From the NCBI GenBank assembly GCA_011959405.1, contig BLLX01000012.1:1-36997 (forward strand): 36,997 nucleotides of DNA. Reading direction: 5' to 3'. Source of the DNA: Muribaculaceae bacterium (GTDB lineage Bacteria; Bacteroidota; Bacteroidia; Bacteroidales; Muribaculaceae). This document shows, piece by piece, positions 8,501-14,796 of the stretch. Made by a program: the position numbers and the translations under genes. A model generated the notes under the pieces. The model was not told the origin of the DNA and made no database searches. It saw nothing but the letters and a program-made list of their open reading frames with translations. Numbering within the stretch: position 1 is the stretch's first letter; every line of letters starts with the position of its first letter.

Positions 8501-9256
8501 TTATTGAGTGATGTAAGTAATATCCAGTTCTGCCTCGCGGTCGAGACCGTTGCAGTGACATGTAAAAAGCTGCCAGGGCGTCGAGCCGAAGTATTTGTCG
8601 ATGATTTCAATGATTCGGTTTTGTTCGGCTGTGGTGCAGGGGTGCTCAGGTGTGGTATAGAGCACACAGATACATTCCTGCTGCTTGTCGGGATTCAAAT
8701 ATTTCTTGCTGTTGTATAATGGGTTGAGCAACAGTTCCGCTATGTAGTCGATACGGTCTGATTTTCCATAAGTCTGGGATTCATAGTATATGGTCTCAAT
8801 GGATGATGACGACAGCACAAACTGTTTGAGCCGTTCGGGCACGGAGCCGATTTTTGCTTCAAGCAAGTCGAGCTCCCTCTGAGACTCGTCTGGCTCGACC
8901 TTATCGTACCAATCTGCCGGGTCACCCCAATCTATTTCGCCATAGCGTCCGAAGGGTGCGGAGCACCAAAGTATCTCGGCGGCCGCCTCTGCCGCAGTAA
9001 CGGCTCCGTTATCGGGGAGGACAACCTCCATCCCTACGATATTGAAATATCGGTCGCCCTCACACATGTAGGCATCCGAATCGCTATCCGGGTGGAACGT
9101 TAACGTACCGCCTTCGCCCGAAAATACGGTGTTAAGGATAATGTCATAATCCTCTTTGTATCTCGACAGCGGGAGAAGCGCAGTCGGGTATTTCTTTTTC
9201 ATCGGTTCAATTATGTCCTTGAAATCCAATGATTGGAATAGTTCTTTTACAGTCAT
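8501..9256 (-). CDS. Hypothetical acidic protein with KELFQSLDF N-terminal module, 251 aa
   Basis: Function unknown. I place the start at the ATG at 9256 (MTVKELFQSLDFKDIIEPM), not seven codons upstream. The N-terminal pattern KELF..LDF.DI is like the MIYKEYF..SEFEDIW starts of the genes at 11443 and 12388, and the ELLL/..AAAEILWCSAPFGRYG segment parallels ELAAHLLYWSTLYDF in the former. It recalls Bacteroidales families of the DUF6557 type, but I am unsure of that name. No signal peptide, no membrane segment, many Asp/Glu. Fourth cistron of a five-gene operon; 17 nt separate it from the gene before. A cytoplasmic adaptor or immunity protein is possible. Confidence 0.65.
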   Translation of the reverse strand: MTVKELFQSLDFKDIIEPMKKKYPTALLPLSRYKEDYDIILNTVFSGEGGTLTFHPDSDSDAYMCEGDRYFNIVGMEVVLPDNGAVTAAEAAAEILWCSAPFGRYGEIDWGDPADWYDKVEPDESQRELDLLEAKIGSVPERLKQFVLSSSSIETIYYESQTYGKSDRIDYIAELLLNPLYNSKKYLNPDKQQECICVLYTTPEHPCTTAEQNRIIEIIDKYFGSTPWQLFTCHCNGLDREAELDITYITQ

Positions 9257-9273
9257 GACAAAATCAATAAAAA

Positions 9274-9966
9274 TCAATTAGGTATAAAGCGGGTGCCGTC
9301 TTGCTCGGTAATGCTTTGAATAGTCAGTTTGGCTTCTGCCCAGAAGTCGTTCAGGCGGATCAGGTCGGGGATGGAATAGAGCTGATGGTTGGTGAGCTGA
9401 TGCACGGCATGGCAGATTATGATGTCGGCGAATTCGCGCCGTCCTGAAAATGGATACTCGTTCCAGCTTTGTCCGTCGTCGAGGGACGTTGAAGAGCAAT
9501 GTATACACTCGATATTTTCCTTGACAGTGCCATACCCAAGGTCGGCAATAAGCTTTATCATCAACGTAAAATCCGAGCCATATTCGCAATCAGCTTCAAG
9601 TTTCAGCACTGAATCCTCGCTGTTGAAACAATAGCGGAGTGTTCCCTCCAGTTCATAGTCATCGTCAAAGTCTGGGCAATCCATTACGAGCGGCAGTCGG
9701 GATTCCAGAGCCTTGACGCGGTCATGCAATTGGCGGGTCAATGTGAATAATCGCTCGTTCACAGCTTTGAATCTGAGCATATTCTCATCCGAGGGCAGGA
9801 ACATTCCATTTAGAATTTCCCGCCGCGAATCAAGCAGCGAGCGCACCTTGGCCCGTTGCTCCGGGCATGAAGTCCAACAGTCGGAATGGTCGATGTCAAC
9901 GCCTGTGATGGCTTTGATTTCCGATTCAATCTCTGTGAGTCTATGTTTCAGACTATCACTATTCAT
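9274..9966 (-). CDS. Hypothetical protein with N-terminal coiled coil, 230 aa
   Basis: No family recognised. The ATG at 9966 (MNSDSLKHRLTEIESEIKAI) overlaps the end of the FtsZ-like gene by 8 bp, which points to translational coupling and decides this start over longer readings. The first 90 residues are predicted helical with heptad-like spacing (LTEIESEIKAITGVD, LFTLTRQLHDRVKALESRL). The C-terminal half is a mixed alpha/beta domain with several Cys/His (CSSTSLDDGQSW, ADIIICHAVHQL). Cytoplasmic. Tight coupling to the FtsZ-like protein suggests a physical partner, which is inference. Confidence 0.65.
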   Translation of the reverse strand: MNSDSLKHRLTEIESEIKAITGVDIDHSDCWTSCPEQRAKVRSLLDSRREILNGMFLPSDENMLRFKAVNERLFTLTRQLHDRVKALESRLPLVMDCPDFDDDYELEGTLRYCFNSEDSVLKLEADCEYGSDFTLMIKLIADLGYGTVKENIECIHCSSTSLDDGQSWNEYPFSGRREFADIIICHAVHQLTNHQLYSIPDLIRLNDFWAEAKLTIQSITEQDGTRFIPN

Positions 9967-10609
9967 GGGCGCTTTTGTGAAATGAAAACGTGCCGGCTTC
10001 GTAATATTCAGGCATATTGTTGGAGTACATAGCATCCAATGCCATCCACAATTGTTTTTCTGTTGCCCAGACACCAAAGGGAAGGTCGTCAAGTTCAGAG
10101 CTACGTCCTTTTTGCGGATGACTCAATAGCAAATCAAGAAAACGAACCAATCCCTTGTCCATTTCAATAGGAAAGTGGTTGTAAGGCTCTTTAAGATCGT
10201 CCTGAAGCACAGTGATATTGCTATAATCGGTTATCCAATTGAATAACTCCACAGCCTCATCCCGCCTACCTCCTGCACGAAAGGGAAGTGAGGTTAAACA
10301 ATATGTATAATCGGCATAACTCCATAGCTCATAGATGATCTCAGTTGCAAATTTCCATGAGTCATTTCCGAGATCGTTGCCAAGGCAGGTTACCAGAACT
10401 GCCATGAGCTCGTTGTCATCATGAATAGCCTCGCGGCATTGTGCAATGTCGGTCAGGAGGATGTGCTCATCCTCTTCTTTGCCCCATTCTTTCAACAGAC
10501 GACTGTCGGTGTTGCAGTACACAAACCGGATGTCATCATAATTCTTCTGGGCTCTGAGCCGGTCTACAATCATCCCGGCTCGATAGCCTAATGCTACAAC
10601 TCTAAACAT
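9959..10609 (-). CDS. Divergent FtsZ/tubulin-like GTPase-domain protein, 216 aa, degenerate T4 loop
   Basis: The sequence tracks the FtsZ N-terminal domain in order. FRVVALGYRAGMIVDRL (2-18) sits where FtsZ has the T1 glycine loop. RFVYCNTDSRLL (28-39) matches the VNTDAQAL strand and T3 region. AVLVTCLGNDLGND (70-83) falls where GGGTGTG (T4) is expected. SLPFRAGGRRDEAVE (107-121) matches KPFxFEGxxRMxxA, and ITVLQDDL (132-139) matches the IPNDxL strand. Tubulin's T1 and T4 glycines are mostly lost, so GTP binding may be weak or absent. The protein ends soon after the GTPase domain and lacks the T7/C-terminal domain, which resembles the product of a separate gene at 12934-13338. Second cistron of a five-gene operon, 12 nt after the first. 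The fold assignment is mine by eye. Confidence 0.65.
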   Translation of the reverse strand: MFRVVALGYRAGMIVDRLRAQKNYDDIRFVYCNTDSRLLKEWGKEEDEHILLTDIAQCREAIHDDNELMAVLVTCLGNDLGNDSWKFATEIIYELWSYADYTYCLTSLPFRAGGRRDEAVELFNWITDYSNITVLQDDLKEPYNHFPIEMDKGLVRFLDLLLSHPQKGRSSELDDLPFGVWATEKQLWMALDAMYSNNMPEYYEAGTFSFHKSAHE

Positions 10610-10621
10610 AGTTTCTTGCGA

Positions 10622-11443
10622 TTAGTCCCACCAATAGGTGAGGTTGTGGTCAAGGAACTTCCAGAGGATTTTGTAGGCTTTGGCCCGGCGAAGAACTGAT
10701 AAACGAAGTACCTTGAGATTGTCATCTTTGTCTTTGCCTATTTTATCGAAATCATACTGACTGAAAATACGTCCTATATATCGGGAGGCATTGTGGATGT
10801 TTACGTATATGCCCTCTATACCATCGTTATCTGAAGCCAATTCGAGCAGACGGCAACAGAGCTCCATGCGTGATACATAGAGCCTGCTGTTAGTGAACCG
10901 GTCGGTATATCGGTGGTAGCCAATGTGGTATTCAATCCGCTTGCGGAGAATGTCGAGAATGTAAATCCAGTCAATCGCCGAATCGTTGGCAATTGCGTCT
11001 TTCCAATAATAACAAGCCTTTCGTTTCAGGCTCAGATCTTTTCCTGGATTTTCTACGTAATCGCAAGCGAATTCTTCCTCGAAATATTTCTGGCAGTCTT
11101 TATGATAACGAGTCTGCGTCTTGAAGTCGTAGAGTGTCGACCAGTATAGCAGGTGAGCCGCGAGTTCAGCGACAGTCGACTTCTCCGTATCGTCGAATAT
11201 CACCTCTCGCCACACAAGCCACTCAATCGGGTCGGGAGCTCCCGCAACATGAATCATACCCTCAAAGTCACGAACAATCTGCATGGGCTTTTCGGAACGT
11301 GTGTTATCAATGGGCAGATTGCGAATTGTATAAAACAGTGTCTTATACAAATTCCTGACGCTTTCCGGCTCGTTATAACAGGTTTGAAGCGTGCACCATA
11401 TATCTTCAAACTCCGAGTTGATAAAGTATTCCTTGTAAATCAT
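10622..11443 (-). CDS. MIYKEYF-module protein with C-terminal RMELCCRL...WWD domain, 273 aa
   Basis: First gene of the minus-strand operon. Residues 1-16 (MIYKEYFINSEFEDIW) are almost identical to the start of the metallopeptidase at 11645-12388. The C-terminal half (RLYVSRMELCCRLLELA ... KILWKFLDHNLTYWWD) resembles a domain common in Bacteroidales phages and islands, and the decayed gene at 16974-17363 ends the same way (RMQLCCRL ... LLFKVLEQNITKWDD). The middle contains ELAAHLLYWSTLYDF. No enzyme motif, signal or membrane helix is visible. Its promoter lies 4 nt upstream of the ATG, so the message is probably leaderless. Function unknown; an adaptor role for the shared N terminus is a guess. 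Confidence 0.65.
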   Translation of the reverse strand: MIYKEYFINSEFEDIWCTLQTCYNEPESVRNLYKTLFYTIRNLPIDNTRSEKPMQIVRDFEGMIHVAGAPDPIEWLVWREVIFDDTEKSTVAELAAHLLYWSTLYDFKTQTRYHKDCQKYFEEEFACDYVENPGKDLSLKRKACYYWKDAIANDSAIDWIYILDILRKRIEYHIGYHRYTDRFTNSRLYVSRMELCCRLLELASDNDGIEGIYVNIHNASRYIGRIFSQYDFDKIGKDKDDNLKVLRLSVLRRAKAYKILWKFLDHNLTYWWD

Positions 11444-11482
11444 GCTGCAAAGTTAATGTAAGAGACTGTCAAAAGTTGTCAG
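11393..11482. repeat. 90-bp direct repeat, copy 1 (promoter plus first 17 codons)
   Basis: Matches 12338-12427 at an exact offset of 945 bp with seven mismatches that I can count. It covers the first codons of the MIYKEYF genes, the TAACTTTG promoter and the upstream CTGTCAAAAGTTGTCAG element. Sequence further upstream of the two copies is only vaguely alike, so the duplication carried the promoter and the N-terminal module. Confidence 0.85.
11448..11473 (-). promoter_or_regulatory. Promoter of the FtsZ-like operon, TTTGACAG-N10-TAACTTTG
   Basis: On the minus strand the TAACTTTG box (11455-11448) follows TTTG (11473-11470) by 14 nt and ends 4 nt before the ATG at 11443, implying a leaderless mRNA. 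The TTTG lies within a direct repeat TGTCA-AAAGT-TGTCA (plus strand, 11467-11481), which could bind a regulator. Confidence 0.6.
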
Positions 11483-11644
11483 TATATTGTAAGAATATCT
11501 TCTAATTAACGTTTTCTACGGTGAAGATATTGAATTATAATAGCAATATGGGTGTTACCAATCATCCTTCAGACGACATAAATCGATTAAATCCATACCG
11601 CTCGATTGTGTTGTAATTTACAAGTGGCTATTCAGCTACAATTG

Positions 11645-12388
11645 TCAGACTCCTTTTTTGATGATTAGTCTATTACAATAAAGACGATAACGGTCTGATG
11701 ACTTTAAAAAATCAGGAATGCATTTATAAATTTCATCACTAAATAATAATAGCCCATCATGAGGGCCTTTGCGAAACAATTTATATTTCAAGATAGCAAT
11801 CTTTCTATCACAGCTACCTTTAAAGGTCGACTGCCCCTCATCATATGCGAAATCAACATCCCACGTTTCATCATATTTATTGAATCGAGCATTCCATCCA
11901 TTATATTCGTGACTTATAAGCTCCAGTTTTTTAAGATTATACTCTAAAAAAGACCAGAATCCCGAAGTGTGATTAGCATGTACAAGATGGCATAGTTCAT
12001 GGACAAGTGTCGTCTCAAGAGATTCATAGGCCAGTATAGTTTTGAATGCGATTTGTATTCTTCCTGTAGTCTTGTTGCAAGTACCCAAGGCAAGTCTGTG
12101 CAAAGAGCGTGGTGAGAATGACACGATTTCAGATTCTTCAAATCCGCTTATATCCAGGGATTTTGATAATTCTGACAGGCGATTGTTTATCAGATATGAT
12201 GCCGCTATATAAAAATTTACAACATCCAAAGGATTGCTATTGACCAATTCCTTACACGGGCATTGCATCCATGTTTTTGACTGATTCTGTAAGTCCGATA
12301 TTGAAGTATATAATTTCATTACGTTCTTGGGGTTATTGTGCCACACATCTTCAAACTCTGAGTTGACAAAGTATTCCTTGTAAATCAT
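11645..12388 (-). CDS. MIYKEYF module fused to a YgjP/SprT-type zinc metallopeptidase domain, 247 aa
   Basis: Residues 1-16 are the module shared with the 273-aa protein. From about residue 55 the chain follows YgjP-like (DUF45) peptidases: SPRSLHRLALGTCNKTTGRI (92-111) corresponds to the SRxxRWGSCSxxGxI strand, and HELCHLVHANH (130-140) plus TSGFW matches HELCHxxxxNHSxxFW, giving zinc ligands H130, H134 and H140 with catalytic E131. Cytoplasmic, no signal peptide. It is a single gene transcribed from repeat copy 2, with 201 bp between its stop and the next operon. The fusion of a local N-terminal module to a protease domain is unusual. The substrate is unknown. Confidence 0.75.
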   Translation of the reverse strand: MIYKEYFVNSEFEDVWHNNPKNVMKLYTSISDLQNQSKTWMQCPCKELVNSNPLDVVNFYIAASYLINNRLSELSKSLDISGFEESEIVSFSPRSLHRLALGTCNKTTGRIQIAFKTILAYESLETTLVHELCHLVHANHTSGFWSFLEYNLKKLELISHEYNGWNARFNKYDETWDVDFAYDEGQSTFKGSCDRKIAILKYKLFRKGPHDGLLLFSDEIYKCIPDFLKSSDRYRLYCNRLIIKKGV

Positions 12389-12427
12389 GCTGCAAAGTTA
12401 ATGTAAGAGATTGTCAAAAGTTGTCAG
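12338..12427. repeat. 90-bp direct repeat, copy 2 (promoter plus first 17 codons)
   Basis: Second copy of the repeat at 11393-11482; here the module leads into a metallopeptidase domain. Both copies keep the promoter box and its upstream TTTG intact, so both are probably active and co-regulated. Confidence 0.85.
12393..12418 (-). promoter_or_regulatory. Promoter of the metallopeptidase gene, TTTGACAA-N10-TAACTTTG
   Basis: TAACTTTG (12400-12393, minus) with TTTG (12418-12415) 14 nt upstream, 4 nt before the ATG at 12388. It is near-identical to the promoter at 11448-11473 because both lie in the 90-bp repeat. Confidence 0.6.
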
Positions 12428-12444
12428 CGTTGTTCTCAAAGTCC

Positions 12445-12837
12445 TTATCCGGTAAAGATGTTGACTTCGTCATTGTGAAATAAATCGTTGAAGGCCACTT
12501 TGGGACTAACCTTAGCCAAAGCATCATTCTTGCCATCGACCACCCGGTAATTCTCATAATCATTATCTTCAAGCTCAAGATTGACCGAACACCATTTCTT
12601 ATTATCGGAGAGCTTCAATTTTATGCCGTACATTAGAAACTGTTCTCTGTATCTTTCATAGAATTCCTCGGCAGTTTTGATTTCCGCATCAGTTATGAGT
12701 TTGGTATAATAGGCGTGCCGGCGGCGCATCAGTTCTAAGGTTTCCTTACGGTGCTGCGCCATGTAGTCTCGCAAAGGCGCAAAACGCTCCCTCATTTCAT
12801 CAATTTTACGTCTTCTCTCGTCTGTATTCTGTTTCAT
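12445..12837 (-). CDS. Hypothetical helical protein, 130 aa
   Basis: The first half is charged and helical (RRRKIDEMRERFAPLRDYMAQ, LELMRRRHAYYTKL, EFYERYREQF), probably a coiled coil. The second half is a small strand-rich domain (LKLSDNKKWCSVNLELEDND, YENYRVVDGKND). No known family comes to mind. The gene lies just upstream of the metallopeptidase gene on the same strand, with its own promoter 24 nt upstream of the ATG. Just upstream of repeat copy 1 a short AT-rich stretch (about 11510-11540) looks like a decayed copy of this gene's 3' end, hinting that gene and repeat were duplicated together; that resemblance is weak. Confidence 0.6.
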   Translation of the reverse strand: MKQNTDERRRKIDEMRERFAPLRDYMAQHRKETLELMRRRHAYYTKLITDAEIKTAEEFYERYREQFLMYGIKLKLSDNKKWCSVNLELEDNDYENYRVVDGKNDALAKVSPKVAFNDLFHNDEVNIFTG

Positions 12838-12861
12838 ATTCTACGGTTCTAAGTTTAGGGA

Positions 12862-12887
12862 CAAAGTTATCCCTGTCGCCTGCCAAA
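12862..12887 (-). promoter_or_regulatory. Promoter of the 130-aa gene, TTTGGCAG-N10-TAACTTTG
   Basis: TAACTTTG (12869-12862, minus), TTTG (12887-12884) at 14 nt. The upstream CTGCCAAAAGCTGTCAG (12880-12896, plus) is the counterpart of CTGTCAAAAGTTGTCAG at 11466-11482. The leader would be about 20 nt. Confidence 0.6.
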
Positions 12888-12933
12888 AGCTGTCAGGCGA
12901 TAACAAAAATGAAGATATGTTTTTGAACCGGGT

Positions 12934-13338
12934 CTAAGCCTTCACCGATGCGACCAACACCACCTTGTAGGAATCACCCAGAGACTCATCTGAGGTGATA
13001 CCCCACATTATATTGATGTCAGGATTCGCTCCTGACAGCGAGTCGGTGATTGATGAAAACTCAGACATATCGGGCTGTCTGTTACCGAAGCGGAAATCAA
13101 TCAGTAATTCTTCTACCTTGTCAACTTTGCAAGGCAGGGCATTGACGGCTTCGTTAAAAGCTTCGCCAAGTTTGGAGTTGACCCCTGATGTCACATGGCT
13201 TTCACCCTCGGCTGAAAGCACATTGACAACATCATCCTTGTCAAGTGTAATTAAGCCCTCCGACTCAATGATGCGGTCGAGTTCCTTGATTTCGCCATGA
13301 ACGGGATAACCGTTCCAGATTGAGATTTCGTTGTTCAT
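12934..13338 (-). CDS. FtsZ C-terminal-domain-like protein, 134 aa
   Basis: The chain follows FtsZ from the T7 loop onward. LITLDKDDVVNVLSAEG (29-45) aligns with NVDFADVRTVMSEMG and keeps both T7 aspartates (D33, D36) of the NxDxxD motif, with Thr for Asn. HVTSGVNSKLGEAFNEAVNA (48-67) matches the G.G...R...A...AI helix. The terminal part (FSSITDSLSGANPDINIMWG, then TSDESLGDSYKVVLVAS) matches the last strands INWGTSxDPxxxDxxRVTVVAT. There is no GTPase half and no C-terminal FtsA/ZipA-binding tail. I chose the ATG at 13338, four bases after the HAD gene stop, over longer frames. Such a domain could complete the GTPase-like half at 9959-10609. Homology is judged by eye. Confidence 0.65.
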   Translation of the reverse strand: MNNEISIWNGYPVHGEIKELDRIIESEGLITLDKDDVVNVLSAEGESHVTSGVNSKLGEAFNEAVNALPCKVDKVEELLIDFRFGNRQPDMSEFSSITDSLSGANPDINIMWGITSDESLGDSYKVVLVASVKA

Positions 13339-13342
13339 TGGA

Positions 13343-13813
13343 TTATGCTTTAGAGGTGAGTATTTCGATTGCCTTTTGTGCATCGGCTTCCGTGATGCCG
13401 ACAATGGGATTTGTCTCGACATAACGGTCATGCTGAGCCGGGGAAAAGTCGTCGAGGTCGTCTATTATCACATAATCGTGGCGTCCGTGTTTATCAAGCC
13501 AACATTTGATATCCTCGCCGCACGAGATGTATGTGGCTCCACAGGGGATTGTGTCAATAATCTCACCAGGCAGCTCCCGCGACGCCCACATCTTGCACAG
13601 ACTGCCGGGACGGTGGGCGTAACGCCACGATGAGGAAATGACAATCGCAGCACCAGTAGCATCAAGAATCTTGCGAAGATTCCCGACAGCGCGAGGGTCG
13701 AAAAGCGGCCCCCACGCATCCTTGGTCGGCTCCCCATCAATGGCAAGCTGCGCATGATACCGCTCGGTGTTGAGCACGCCGTCGTAGTCAAGGAAAATTA
13801 CAGGTCGATTCAT
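13343..13813 (-). CDS. HAD-superfamily phosphatase of the RNA-repair-associated type, 156 aa
   Basis: A short HAD hydrolase without a large cap. Motif I is FLDYDGVLN with D9 and D11, motif II is VISSSWR (S60-R64), and the late acidic motif is IIDDLDDF (D118, D119). The SSSWR form and size fit the HAD domains found with Swiss-army-knife RNA repair proteins, which probably process RNA phosphate ends; that substrate is family knowledge, not shown here. It is translated just ahead of the FtsZ-C-like gene with a 4-nt gap, so the two are one operon. The leader between the promoter at 13923-13930 and this ATG is almost wholly occupied by a tRNA-like sequence. Confidence 0.75.
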   Translation of the reverse strand: MNRPVIFLDYDGVLNTERYHAQLAIDGEPTKDAWGPLFDPRAVGNLRKILDATGAAIVISSSWRYAHRPGSLCKMWASRELPGEIIDTIPCGATYISCGEDIKCWLDKHGRHDYVIIDDLDDFSPAQHDRYVETNPIVGITEADAQKAIEILTSKA

Positions 13814-13829
13814 CTGTTTTCTTTTTTAG

Positions 13830-13907
13830 CAGCCTGGGCCGGGCTCGAACCGGCAATACCACTTCCGCGGCACACAAAGCGCGTCTGACCAATTCCGCCA
13901 CCAGGCT
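13830..13907 (-). tRNA. tRNA-like element with Leu-type body and enlarged anticodon loop
   Basis: The acceptor stem AGCCTGG/CCAGGCT is perfect, as is the T arm GCCGG-TTCGAGC-CCGGC. The D arm TGGCGGAATTGGT...GACGC is the Leu-type arm with a 3-bp stem and one extra base. The anticodon arm is abnormal: the best pairing GCTTT/GAAGT leaves a 10-nt loop GTGTGCCGCG where 7 is standard, and no Leu anticodon or long variable arm is present. CCA is not encoded. A TAATTTTG promoter lies 15 nt upstream. It may be a decayed tRNA, a tRNA mimic in the HAD gene leader, or a real but odd tRNA. Confidence 0.55.
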
Positions 13908-13922
13908 GATGGGATTGTATCG

Positions 13923-13930
13923 CAAAATTA
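13923..13930 (-). promoter_or_regulatory. -7 box TAATTTTG ahead of the tRNA-like element and HAD gene
   Basis: The box fits TAnnTTTG on the minus strand. It is embedded in an 8-bp inverted repeat CGCAAAAT (13921-13928) / ATTTTGCG (13946-13953), so a dimeric regulator could cover the promoter. Confidence 0.45.
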
Positions 13931-13976
13931 CGACCATAATGTCTCATTTTGCGGCACGACTCTTTGAAAAATGTGT

Positions 13977-14753
13977 TTATGCGTTAATCTTTGCAAGAGC
14001 ATCTGCATAGTTACATATCACTCTATTGTATTTGTCTTCGTAAGATTTGGTCCAAGCTGAGAGGTGATAGCTTTCAATCAATAGTGTTTTAGAGCATTCG
14101 TCATACCAAACTTCATCGTTCAACTGGAGAGCTTCAGGATAAACTAGTTGTTTAATGGTAGAGAGGATAGTTGTCTTATTATCACAGCAAACGATTATAT
14201 TTGCATTTAGAAGCAGAAGTTGTCTTTTGAGTAAATCACGATAAGTTTGCATGTAGGAGTCTATTTCAGCCATATCAGATACGGACCCTCCCGGCTGCTT
14301 CTTGACATTGATTTTAGCAACTGCAGATTTATCCCAGGTGCTCATAATATTGTCCATGGACTCATCACGATTGAATTCGGCAACTTTATCAGCAGTAGAT
14401 TCCATGAGACCTTTCGTGATATAGAGCATGCTCTTGAGAAACGGATCGGTAGGTGCAATACCATTCTTAGGGTCGTATGTTATAACGACACGAGAATCAT
14501 AGGGATTGTCAGGATCATTGAGTTCCTTAGCTACGAAAAGAATGCGTTTGTCTGAGTTGTTCCAAGCACTCTCTTCATTCCCAACTTCGCGTTCGTGATA
14601 AACTTTCTCATCAGCACCGGTAAAAGTATGTATGCAACCTTTATAGGCGACACCATCACGTTCTATTTCTCCATCCCCATTTTTAATAGAGAATTCTTCC
14701 CAAATATCAAGAATTTTGTCATTTTCGGCATGCGAGTACTTCGTTTTGTTCAT
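13977..14753 (-). CDS. Hypothetical protein with uracil-DNA-glycosylase-superfamily-like layout, 258 aa
   Basis: Tentative. The order of strand motifs recalls the UDG fold: RILFVAKELNDPDNPYDS (motif-1 position, near residue 70), AKINVKKQPGGSVSD (the N-(L/V)-K-(K)-P-G segment), LLKRQLLLLNANIIVCCDN (helix and strand with the ...P.vivalG position), and IESYHLSAW, where UDGs have HPS. Catalytic residues are not convincingly conserved, so it may be a binding protein or a different enzyme. No signal or membrane helix. It stands alone between the tRNA-like element and the structured RNA. AT-rich, island-type codon use. Confidence 0.5.
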   Translation of the reverse strand: MNKTKYSHAENDKILDIWEEFSIKNGDGEIERDGVAYKGCIHTFTGADEKVYHEREVGNEESAWNNSDKRILFVAKELNDPDNPYDSRVVITYDPKNGIAPTDPFLKSMLYITKGLMESTADKVAEFNRDESMDNIMSTWDKSAVAKINVKKQPGGSVSDMAEIDSYMQTYRDLLKRQLLLLNANIIVCCDNKTTILSTIKQLVYPEALQLNDEVWYDECSKTLLIESYHLSAWTKSYEDKYNRVICNYADALAKINA

Positions 14754-14796
14754 GTCTAATAAAATTATATGTTGTTAATAGTTTCAATTGTATGCT

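Noticed and set aside
13830-13907. The tRNA-like element as an amber suppressor that would read the two TAG codons at 8265 and 8385.
   Set aside because: Its loop contains no CTA, and TAG is also used as the natural stop of that same gene.
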